From VRUE01 sp035712345 (GTDB lineage Bacteria; Actinomycetota; Thermoleophilia; Solirubrobacterales; 70-9): a DNA stretch of 64,000 bases. The notes beneath the pieces are model-generated. The model saw nothing but the letters and a program-made list of their open reading frames with translations. It had not been told where the DNA came from and ran no database searches. The stretch spans positions 1 through 64,000 of the forward strand of contig DASTAY010000024.1 in the NCBI GenBank assembly GCA_035712345.1. Direction: 5' to 3'. Made by a program: the position numbers and the translations under genes. The stretch's first letter is position 1. Every line of letters begins with the position of its first letter. This document shows, one piece after another, positions 25,828 to 32,921 of this stretch.

Positions 25828-26601
25828 ATGCGTCCGATCAACCTGATCCCAGCCGAGGATCGGCGCGGCGACCAGGCGCCGCTGCGCCGGGGCCCCCTGG
25901 CCTACCTGTTGCTGGGCGCCCTGGTGCTGGCGCTGGGGGGCGTCGTCTCGCTCGTCCTCGTCGGCAACCAGGTCTCCGAACGCGAAGACGAGCTGGCGAA
26001 GCTGAAGGGCGAAGACGCGGCGATTGCCGCAAAGGCCGCGAAGCTCGCCTCCTATACCGAGTTCCAGAGCCTCAGCGAAGCGCGCGTGCAGACCGTGCAG
26101 AGCCTCGCCGACAGCCGTTTCGACTGGGAGCGGGTTCTGCGCGAACTGGCGCTGGTCCTGCCGTCTGACGTCGCCCTGAAAGGCCTCAGCGCCAGCGCCG
26201 GCGGCGAAGGCGGGGGCGAAGAAGGAGGCGGCGGGGCCGGCGGCCTGAGCGGGTCGATCGCTGGGCCGTCGCTGGAACTCGACGGCTGCGCCCATGGCCA
26301 GGAAGGGGTCGCGGCGTTCGTGCTCGCGCTCAAGGACATCGACGGGGTGACCCGCGTCGGCCTGCAGTCCTCGACGGTGGAAGGCGGAGGCGAAGGCGGC
26401 GAATCCGCCGGCGGCGAAGACGAATGCGGCGGCGGCGGGGCGAGCTTTGCGCTTGTCGTCGCCTTCGACGCGGCGCCGGTGCCGGCCCCCGAAGGCGAAG
26501 TTGCAGCGGCGTCCGAAAGCGCGCCCGAAGCAACGCAGTCCGCGTCCACGAGCAGCTCGGAAAGCGCCACCGAATCGGGCGGCGAAACGGAAGGGGGCTG
26601 A
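25828..26601 (+). CDS. pilN: Pilus platform protein PilN
   Basis: 257 residues. It starts MRPINLIPAEDRR, the conserved (I/V)NL(L/I)P motif that docks into PilM. One transmembrane helix (about 28-50, AYLLLGALVLALGGVVSLVL), a coiled coil (SEREDELAKLKGEDAAIAAK), then a ferredoxin-like domain interrupted by Gly/Glu-rich inserts. The C terminus is a Ser/Glu tail. It pairs with PilO, encoded next. Confidence 0.88.
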   Translation: MRPINLIPAEDRRGDQAPLRRGPLAYLLLGALVLALGGVVSLVLVGNQVSEREDELAKLKGEDAAIAAKAAKLASYTEFQSLSEARVQTVQSLADSRFDWERVLRELALVLPSDVALKGLSASAGGEGGGEEGGGGAGGLSGSIAGPSLELDGCAHGQEGVAAFVLALKDIDGVTRVGLQSSTVEGGGEGGESAGGEDECGGGGASFALVVAFDAAPVPAPEGEVAAASESAPEATQSASTSSSESATESGGETEGG

Positions 26602-26602
26602 G

Positions 26603-27397
26603 ATGGCGATGCTGAAGGATTCGAAGAACCTGGCGATCGCCGTCGCGGTCGTCATCGCCGCGCTGGCACTCCTCTTCTGGACGCAGCTGCTGAGCCCGAA
26701 GCGCGAAGAAGCGACGAAGCTGGCGAGCCAGATCGAAACGGTGGAAGCCTCGCTGGCCTCGCACCGGGCGGAAGTGGAGGAAGCCGAAGCGGCACGCCGC
26801 CGCTTCCCGGCCGAGTACGAGCGGCTGGTCGTGTTGGGCAAGGCTGTTCCGGGCGGCGACGAAACCGCATCGTTGCTCGTGCAGCTCAACGGGCTCGCGC
26901 ACCGGGCGGACGTGAAGTTCAGCGACCTGGAGCTCAACTCGGAAGGCGGCGGCGGTTCCGGCGAAGAAGCCTCGGCGCCGCTCCCAAGCCCCGGCGGCCA
27001 ACCGGTCTCGGCGACCGAGGTGGCGGCCTCGCTGCTGCCGCTGGGCGCCTCGATCGGGCCGGCCGGTCTCGCGGTGATGCCCTACACGCTCAGCTTCGAA
27101 GGCGACTTCTTCCAGGTCGCAGACTTCATCGAACAGCTCGACAAGATGGTCAAGACGGAGAACGAAAAGGTCCTCGTGGACGGCCGGCTGATCACCGTCG
27201 ACGGCTTCTCGCTGTCCCCGGAAGGCGAAGGCGAAGGCGCCGCTTCCTCCTCCAGCTCACCGTCGCTGACGGCGAACTTCGAAGTCACCGCGTACCTGAC
27301 CCCTCCGGGACAGGGCGACACCGGCGGGGCGACGCCGGCCGGGCCGGCCGAAGCGACTGCGACGCCCGCGTCCGTGACCACCGGAGGCGCGCCATGA
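26603..27397 (+). CDS. pilO: Pilus platform protein PilO
   Basis: 264 residues from ATG 26603 (ATG 26609 is equally possible). A short cytoplasmic end, one transmembrane helix (LAIAVAVVIAALALLFWTQL), a coiled coil (REEATKLASQIETVEASLAS, AEVEEAEAARRRF) and a ferredoxin-like domain with the PilO stretch LSFEGDFFQVADFIEQLDKM. Gly/Ser and Pro/Ala linkers are extended. It forms heterodimers with PilN across the membrane. Its stop overlaps the next start (ATGA). Confidence 0.88.
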   Translation: MAMLKDSKNLAIAVAVVIAALALLFWTQLLSPKREEATKLASQIETVEASLASHRAEVEEAEAARRRFPAEYERLVVLGKAVPGGDETASLLVQLNGLAHRADVKFSDLELNSEGGGGSGEEASAPLPSPGGQPVSATEVAASLLPLGASIGPAGLAVMPYTLSFEGDFFQVADFIEQLDKMVKTENEKVLVDGRLITVDGFSLSPEGEGEGAASSSSSPSLTANFEVTAYLTPPGQGDTGGATPAGPAEATATPASVTTGGAP

Positions 27398-28392
27398 GGT
27401 TGGGAGGGCCGGAGCTGAAGATGCCGGATCTGAGCGGCCTGCGGTCGAAGCTGCCGAGCCTGTCTGGGAGGAGCGGCGCAGGGCCGAAGACGCCGGATTT
27501 CCTCGCTGACGTCTACTACGACCTGCGCGATCGCCGGCTGCTGCCATTGGTGGTCCTGGTCGTGGTGGCGATCGTTGCGACGCCGTTGCTGCTCGGCCAG
27601 AAGTCGGAACCCTTGGTGTCGCCAGGCGCCGAAGGGGCGATCTCGGCGCTGCAGGAAACGGGCGCCCCGACGTCGGCGCTGACGGTGGTCGAGGCGACGC
27701 CGGGCCTGCGCGAATACAAGAAGCGGCTGAAGGGCCGCACCCCGACCGACCCTTTCCGCTCTCTCGGCGGCGGGTCGGAAAGCCATGGCGGGGGCGCTTC
27801 CACGGCATCCGGGTCGACGTCCTCCGCGACCTCCGCTTCGACCACGACCTCCACTTCGACGACCACCGAAACGTCGAGCTCGAACTCACCCGCACATAGC
27901 CAGGCGTCGCCCTCTCCAGTGCCGCCGTCCTCAACGGAAGGCTCGGGCGGGGGCGGCGAAAGCGTTCATTCCGGCGGCGCGAAGCCTGGCGGTGGAAGCG
28001 GTGGCGGCGGGGGCAAGTCGCACGCCGTCCTCTACACCTTTGTCGTCGACCTGCAGATCGTCCACACCACCGGCAGCGAGACCAAAGGGGACAAGAAGAC
28101 GAGCGAGCCCGAAGCCCGCAAGGAAGTCCTGCCGACCACCGTCCTGCCCGGCGAGAAGAAGCAGGTCGTGACCTACATGGGGCTTAGCCCGAAGACCCGC
28201 AAGCCGCTGTTCCTCGTCTCCACCGACGTTACCGGCGTGTTCGGCGAAGGCAAGTGCGTAGCCGGTACCGACAAGTGCCAGCTGATCGAACTCGAACCGG
28301 GGTTCCCGGAGACGTTCGAATACGGCGAAGATGGCGAGCGCTACAAGCTCAAGGTCACCGACGTCGAGTTCGTCGTCACCGGCCACGTCTGA
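27394..28392 (+). CDS. Membrane-anchored pilus accessory protein, positional PilP counterpart
   Basis: 332 residues. A cytoplasmic N terminus rich in L/S/P repeats (LSGLRSKLPSLSGR) is followed by a transmembrane helix (LLPLVVLVVVAIVATPLLLG), a long Ser/Thr/Gly linker (residues about 130-205) and a small beta domain (HAVLYTFVVDLQIVHTTG; LFLVSTDVTGVFGEGKC). It occupies the place of pilP after pilMNO, but there is no lipobox and no convincing PilP match. With no outer membrane or secretin it may instead connect the platform to the cell wall. Translationally coupled to pilO. Confidence 0.65.
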   Translation: MRLGGPELKMPDLSGLRSKLPSLSGRSGAGPKTPDFLADVYYDLRDRRLLPLVVLVVVAIVATPLLLGQKSEPLVSPGAEGAISALQETGAPTSALTVVEATPGLREYKKRLKGRTPTDPFRSLGGGSESHGGGASTASGSTSSATSASTTTSTSTTTETSSSNSPAHSQASPSPVPPSSTEGSGGGGESVHSGGAKPGGGSGGGGGKSHAVLYTFVVDLQIVHTTGSETKGDKKTSEPEARKEVLPTTVLPGEKKQVVTYMGLSPKTRKPLFLVSTDVTGVFGEGKCVAGTDKCQLIELEPGFPETFEYGEDGERYKLKVTDVEFVVTGHV

Positions 28393-28426
28393 CGCGGTGG
28401 CGACCCTGCTTGAAAGGAACTTGTAG

Positions 28427-29563
28427 ATGACTGAGAGATTTGCGAACAATGCGACCACGACTCTCGCGGCCGAACTCGCCAAAGGCGCGACGAAATTGAC
28501 CGTTGCCAGCCCGGCGCGATTCCCGAACGAAGGCGACTTCCGCATCCTCGTCGGCTCCGAGTTAATGATGGTCACCGCGGTCAGCGGGACCGAATTCACG
28601 GTTGAACGCGCCATCGAGGGAAGCGCAGAAGCGGCCCATGCGGCGGGGGTCGAAATCGAAAATATTGTCACCGCGGGACTGCTGAGTTCGGTGGTAACCG
28701 ACAGTGCCACCGAGCCGAGGGGCATCAACTCCATGGGCGTCTCGACGCTCGACCTCCTGGGCTACAGCGGGACCGAGTGGGTGCCGGCCGATCAGGCCCA
28801 GATCGCGGTCACCGAAAACCCTTTCGATTCGACCCTTTACATCGCAGGCAGTGAACGCGTCGCGCCCACGATCCAAAGCCAGGGAATCTACATTCAACAC
28901 CGCGTAAAGGGGAATCTAGGGGCGATCCCTCATGGTGCCGTCATTTCGGAGCTGCGCGTCAAGGAAGGCAGCAACTCCGGCGTGGGGTCAAGCGCCGCAG
29001 AGAACTCTCTGGTCATCAGCGGCGGGGCGAATTCGATCTCGCACCTGTACGGAGTGCTGGCCAACTTCAAAACCGAAAACTCGCCCACCGGGACGGTCGA
29101 AGACCTGCGCCTCATCAACGTGCAGGAAGCCACCGATGCTGGTCACAACCTGGCCGTCTCGACCTGCTACGGGCTTTACATCGGGGCGCAGAACATCGGT
29201 GCAACCAACTATTCGCTTTACATCACGGGCGGCAACTCGGTTCTCGGAGGCGTCCTTGTCCCTGCAAGTAAGACGGCGCAGGCGTTGACGATCAAGGGTG
29301 TGGCAGAACAATCCGGAAATCTCCTCGCCATTCAGACGGCCACGAGCGAAACGCTCTTTGAAATAACCGCCGCCGGCTCCGTGCGCATAGGTCAGGGTCT
29401 CTCAACCAGCGCCAAAAATGGTTTTCTCTATTTGCCGACCTCGAATGGTGCGCCAACCGGCGAACCGACCTCCAAGACGGGCACGGTGGCCTGCGAGTAC
29501 GACCGCGCCAACGACAAACTCTACGTCTACAACGGCGGCTGGAAATCGGTGGCGCTGGCATGA
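28427..29563 (+). CDS. Phage tail-fibre-like protein
   Basis: 378 residues. The N-terminal 75 residues (ANNATTTLAAELAKGATKLTV, FRILVGSELMMVTAVSGTEF) match the small beta domain that opens many phage virion proteins. The middle has repetitive beta-structure features (GLYIGAQNIGATNYSLYITGG). The end (NGFLYLPTSNGAPTGEPTSK; NDKLYVYNGGWKSVAL) is a common tail-fibre ending. No signal peptide is present. It begins 34 bases after the pilus operon and its last 37 bp overlap the convergent methyltransferase gene. Probably prophage-derived; a pilus-associated adhesin role is a weaker alternative. Confidence 0.7.
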   Translation: MTERFANNATTTLAAELAKGATKLTVASPARFPNEGDFRILVGSELMMVTAVSGTEFTVERAIEGSAEAAHAAGVEIENIVTAGLLSSVVTDSATEPRGINSMGVSTLDLLGYSGTEWVPADQAQIAVTENPFDSTLYIAGSERVAPTIQSQGIYIQHRVKGNLGAIPHGAVISELRVKEGSNSGVGSSAAENSLVISGGANSISHLYGVLANFKTENSPTGTVEDLRLINVQEATDAGHNLAVSTCYGLYIGAQNIGATNYSLYITGGNSVLGGVLVPASKTAQALTIKGVAEQSGNLLAIQTATSETLFEITAAGSVRIGQGLSTSAKNGFLYLPTSNGAPTGEPTSKTGTVACEYDRANDKLYVYNGGWKSVALA

Positions 29564-30309
29564 TCTGGTCGCAAGATCACACACGACTGCCCGTCGCGGT
29601 CGCTTCTGTGGTGGAAGGTCTCGATCGTCAGGCCCGCGTCAGCGACCAGCATTTCGAAGAAAGCTCGGTCGTATCGGACGCAGTGGAGCGGCCCGGACCA
29701 ATCCCCCACCGGCGTGTAGTCAGCGGGGTTGACCACCATCTCCGGGACGCCGCTCTCCAAGAACGCCGTCAGGAAGCCCCGACCCTCGGGCGAGAGGAGA
29801 CGCCTGAACTCACGGAGGTAGGCACGAACGTCGTCGGTCTCCATGTGCGAGAAGACGCTAAAGAGGTAGATCACATCGACGCTCTGGCCGGGAAGATCGA
29901 ACCGGAAGTGCTCATTGATGGCTGCCCCGCTCGGGTTGTATCGAGCATTGGCGAGATCGAGATGCACGAAAGCATCGGCGTCGATGTGCTTCTGGCACCA
30001 GCGGATCCGGGCGCGGTCGACATCGATCCCCGTGTAGTTGGACAGGGTGCCGTAGCGACGCTTCAGACCGATGGCGAGCCGTCCGACGCCGCAGCCGATA
30101 TCCAAGAGGCGGGAATCTGCACGGAGCCCTGCACCGTCTTCGAGCCTGTCGATCTCCTGCTCGGCCGAGGCGAGGAAATCGATGTCGTCGCTGAAGTTGT
30201 GGCCACCGAGCCTTATCCAGGTTGGCGGCAGCTTCGTGCCTTCGACTTCGACGGGACGTGCATTGGCGATGCGGAACTCGCGCACCCCGTTCGTAAGCCC
30301 CAGAGTCAT
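29527..30309 (-). CDS. Class I SAM-dependent methyltransferase
   Basis: 260 residues. SAM-binding motif I is LLDIGCGVGRLAIGL, followed by YTGIDVDRARIRWCQKH (motif II acidic residue), VDVIYLFSVFSHM (motif IV) and LREFRRLLSPEGRGFLTAF (post-IV strand). The substrate is not evident; similar enzymes methylate small molecules or sugars. The start is only 18 bp from the divergent small gene at 30328, and the 3' end overlaps the tail-fibre-like gene, so it is packed into the phage-like segment and may be cargo. Confidence 0.85.
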   Translation of the reverse strand: MTLGLTNGVREFRIANARPVEVEGTKLPPTWIRLGGHNFSDDIDFLASAEQEIDRLEDGAGLRADSRLLDIGCGVGRLAIGLKRRYGTLSNYTGIDVDRARIRWCQKHIDADAFVHLDLANARYNPSGAAINEHFRFDLPGQSVDVIYLFSVFSHMETDDVRAYLREFRRLLSPEGRGFLTAFLESGVPEMVVNPADYTPVGDWSGPLHCVRYDRAFFEMLVADAGLTIETFHHRSDRDGQSCVILRPDHASATDFQPPL

Positions 30310-30327
30310 TTCGAAGGAGCACTTTAA

Positions 30328-30561
30328 ATGAGTCAGTCGAAGGTCCGTCTGCTCGGAGCCGTCGTGAATCTCGCCCTAGCCGTGGATCGCGGCGACGGCG
30401 GCGACCTGGAGCCGCTACAGACCGACCCTATCCAGCTCTCCCCGCAGGCATTCCGCGAGTTCACCTCTGGGCGGCTGGATGCGGAGATAGAGGCGCTGGA
30501 GGCACGGATCGCGCCCAAGCCCGACGAGTCTTCTGCTTCGCGTGAAAAGCGGAAGACCTGA
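30328..30561 (+). CDS. Small hypothetical protein in phage-like segment
   Basis: 77 residues with a clear ribosome site (AAGGAG). N-terminal hydrophobic stretch (VRLLGAVVNLALAV), a helical acidic middle (REFTSGRLDAEIEALEARI) and a charged end. Possibly a minor virion or tail-associated protein, judging only from neighbours. The stop overlaps an ATG for the next reading frame (TGATG). Confidence 0.5.
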   Translation: MSQSKVRLLGAVVNLALAVDRGDGGDLEPLQTDPIQLSPQAFREFTSGRLDAEIEALEARIAPKPDESSASREKRKT

Positions 30562-31138
30562 TGTCGACCAGCCTGATCGGAGCGCCGGGGTCCCGACCGG
30601 GGAATATCGTCCCGGCGCTTGGGGCGAGCCGAGCGGACTTGAAACCGGCCGTCACGGCTGCGCCTGCCCACGCGCCTACTACCCGGTGTTCCGGAAACTG
30701 AAGGCTGAGTCGGGTTGCGTCTTCAACAGCATCGACCGCTCGGATGCCGCCGCCACAGTGCTACACCGCCACGGGCACCACACCCAGCGAGAGGTGATCC
30801 GTTTCCACGCTGAGGGGGTTCCCGGTTATGGCCCAGCCAACCCGGCGGACGAATCCACGCACTGCCGTCGCAACGATGGAGTGGCCTATCCGCACAAGGC
30901 CCGGCTCCGGGTATGGCAGGTCGGCTTCGATGTCGACGACGACCAAGTCGACGACGTGAAGCGCGCCGCGGCCGGGCTCGGCTGGCATGTGTGCCAGCCC
31001 TACCACTCTGGCTCGGAGTTCCACCACCTCAACTTCGCCCGCCGCCCTGCCCGCTGGAGGCCGCTCTTCCATGTGGTCTTCCACCGGTGGCCCAACCGAA
31101 ATCGCCCAAAACTTCAGCAAATGAAGCATTGGCGCTAA
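30542..31138 (+). CDS. M15-like peptidase (endolysin-like), N terminus uncertain
   Basis: 198 residues as read from GTG 30542. The C-terminal half contains GPANPADESTHCRRNDGVAYP, a segment around VGFDVDD and FHHLNF. The His, Asp and His-His positions fit the zinc ligands of LAS/M15-type peptidoglycan peptidases often used as phage endolysins. A better initiation site is ATG 30561, in another frame (MSTSLIGAPGSRPGN), which stops near 30701. This suggests a frameshift joining the two, so the gene may be damaged. Confidence 0.5.
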   Translation: MKSGRPDVDQPDRSAGVPTGEYRPGAWGEPSGLETGRHGCACPRAYYPVFRKLKAESGCVFNSIDRSDAAATVLHRHGHHTQREVIRFHAEGVPGYGPANPADESTHCRRNDGVAYPHKARLRVWQVGFDVDDDQVDDVKRAAAGLGWHVCQPYHSGSEFHHLNFARRPARWRPLFHVVFHRWPNRNRPKLQQMKHWR

Positions 31139-31151
31139 ACTCGCTTTAGCG
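31133..31151 (+). promoter_or_regulatory. Inverted repeat upstream of hxlR-type gene
   Basis: CGCTAAA-N5-TTTAGCG, about 45 bp before the HxlR start. It overlaps the end of the preceding gene. A candidate operator for the regulator. Confidence 0.45.
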
Positions 31152-31194
31152 AGCCGATCGAAGTCAAGCCCTGGCTCGCTTCCGATGTGTCGAT

Positions 31195-31536
31195 ATGAGT
31201 GCTGAGAGCAACTCCCGCTGTCCTGTCTGCCGTACCGCCGACGTCGTCTGCGGTAAGTGGACGCTCCTGGTCATCCGCGATTTGGCAGACGGCTGCAGCC
31301 GCTTCTGCGAGCTGGAGCGCTCGCTGGAGGGGATCAGCCCGCGCACGCTGTCCTTGCGCCTGCGGGCGCTGGAAGAAGAGGGTATCGTCGTCCGCAACAC
31401 CTTCCCCGAGGTGCCGCCGCGGGTCGAGTACGAGCTGACCGAGAAGGGCCAGGCGCTCGTGCCGCTGATCGAGGACATGCGCCGCTACGGCGCCCGCTGG
31501 CTGCTCGAAGAAGAGCCGGCGCCGGTCCCGGCATAG
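31195..31536 (+). CDS. HxlR-family transcriptional regulator
   Basis: 113 residues. Canonical HxlR winged helix: CPVCRTADVVCGKWTLLVIRDL at the start (the first Cys is the redox/electrophile-sensing position in several members), RFCELERSLEGISPRTLSLRL as recognition helix, and VPPRVEYELTEKGQALVPLI as wing and last helix. It carries an extra pair of Cys relative to many homologs, so redox sensing is plausible. Its targets are not evident; a palindrome at 31133-31151 lies just upstream. Confidence 0.9.
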   Translation: MSAESNSRCPVCRTADVVCGKWTLLVIRDLADGCSRFCELERSLEGISPRTLSLRLRALEEEGIVVRNTFPEVPPRVEYELTEKGQALVPLIEDMRRYGARWLLEEEPAPVPA

Positions 31537-31596
31537 CCGGCCGTAGCTCAAAGGTCGCGGTCGATGCCGGGGGGTGCGGTCGGTTTCGGATTTGGG

Positions 31597-32775
31597 TCAG
31601 TCAGCGTGGATCTCGCGACGGATATAGGCCGCAAGGAGGGGGTCGGCCAGTTCCCACGACCCGGGCCCTCCCGGCCTGACGACGATCGATGCGCCGGCCA
31701 GCGCGTTCAGCGCTCGGTTGGCAGCCTTCTTCTCCAGGCGCTCGTATGGCGACCGCTGGTGGGCTAGGCGCACGGAGACTTCGAGTGCCACATTGCCCAT
31801 CGCCCGGACACGATCCATCAGATCCGCATGGCGGCCCGCGTCGGCTGCGAGCGCCCCCCGGTATCCGCGCTCGGCGAGCGTTCCGTCGACATGGCGGGTG
31901 CCCTCCTCGACCGAGGCATGGTGTGCCTGCTGGGCGATCAGCATCGTCGCCCGCGGGTGGCCCTCACCCGCCGCGACGATCAACTCCAAGGCCTCCTCGT
32001 CGATTCTGCACTCGTCCTCTTCGAAGCGCTCCCGCAGGCCCCGGTGCCACTCCTCCTCGCTGATCGGCGAGAGCTCATGGAAGCCGCCGAACTGGTAGAG
32101 CGCACGGCGCTCGTTGCTGAACATGTCGCGCATCAAGTGCTCGACGCTTCCGGCGAACAGGCAGGTGACGCGAGGCGAGTCGTGCAGTGCCTCGCGCAGC
32201 CGCTGGGTGACCTGCTCGGGGTCGCCGTAGGCACCACTGGTCAGCTGCTGGAGCTCGTCGATGAAAAGGATCAGGTGCCGGTCGTCGCGCTCGGCGATTC
32301 GTTGGGGCAGCTCGAGGGCGAGACTCAATTCCTGTAGCGGGTCACGATGCTTCCGAGTCGGCTCGAACGCGATCTCCACGGCGTCTCCGAGCTCGGACTT
32401 CACTCGTAGGACCGTAGTCAGCGAACGTCCAGTCAAGGCGCGGGACGGGAGTCCGCGCACCCGCTCGACCAGACGCCTGAGCGCCGAGCGGTTGGAGAGC
32501 GTTTCCTGGGCGAGCGCCTCGGCCAGCGAGGCAGCGTTCGTATCCCTGAACAGGCTGACGCTCACCGAGTAGTGGCCCCGCCGGCGAAGCGCCGCGACGG
32601 TTGCTTCGCAGACCGTGCTCTTGCCGGTCCGGCGTGGGGCGGCGAGGACCTGATGCAATCCGTCCGCAAGTTGGGACGTGAGGTCTTCCAGATCGCTCTG
32701 GCGCCCGATCAGCTTGGCCGGGGGGCGTATCGGCTCCTCGGAGGGGAAGAGGTCTCGTGATCGTGCTCGGGGCAT
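31597..32775 (-). CDS. AAA-type ATPase of the archaeal-ATPase/ORC-like superfamily
   Basis: 392 residues from ATG 32775. IGRQSDLEDLTSQLADG and Walker A APRRTGKST open the NTPase domain; Walker B is HLILFIDELQQLT, and CLFAGSVEHLMRDMF supplies sensor 1. The C-terminal 90 residues look like a winged helix (RLEKKAANRALNALAGASIVV, WELADPLLAAYIRREI). This architecture occurs in uncharacterised ATPases linked to mobile elements and defence. The promoter is covered by a double palindrome and the mRNA is probably leaderless. Function unknown. Confidence 0.75.
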   Translation of the reverse strand: MPRARSRDLFPSEEPIRPPAKLIGRQSDLEDLTSQLADGLHQVLAAPRRTGKSTVCEATVAALRRRGHYSVSVSLFRDTNAASLAEALAQETLSNRSALRRLVERVRGLPSRALTGRSLTTVLRVKSELGDAVEIAFEPTRKHRDPLQELSLALELPQRIAERDDRHLILFIDELQQLTSGAYGDPEQVTQRLREALHDSPRVTCLFAGSVEHLMRDMFSNERRALYQFGGFHELSPISEEEWHRGLRERFEEDECRIDEEALELIVAAGEGHPRATMLIAQQAHHASVEEGTRHVDGTLAERGYRGALAADAGRHADLMDRVRAMGNVALEVSVRLAHQRSPYERLEKKAANRALNALAGASIVVRPGGPGSWELADPLLAAYIRREIHAD

Positions 32776-32818
32776 GTTGGCAATTATGCCAACTCTGGTT
32801 GGCGGATTTGCCAACCAG
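32776..32818 (-). promoter_or_regulatory. Double palindromic operator with four TTGGC half-sites
   Basis: Two adjacent perfect inverted repeats: GTTGGCA-N4-TGCCAAC (32776-32793) and CTGGTTGGC-N6-GCCAACCAG (32795-32818). On the minus strand the first repeat contains CATAAT seven bases before the ATG of the ATPase gene, so a bound repressor would cover the promoter and the start of a leaderless mRNA. Confidence 0.7.
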
Positions 32819-32921
32819 CAAGGCTGACCCTGCCCTGACGTCCTGCTGGGTCGGGAAGCAGAGTCCCTGCAAGGCATCGTGCAGGCGCAGGAGCGCCAGG
32901 CACGGGGGGGAAGGTCGGGAC

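Noticed and set aside
31138..31151. Terminator for the M15-like gene
   Set aside because: The 7-bp arms overlap the gene's stop and lack a T run; an operator for the HxlR gene fits better, though not certain.
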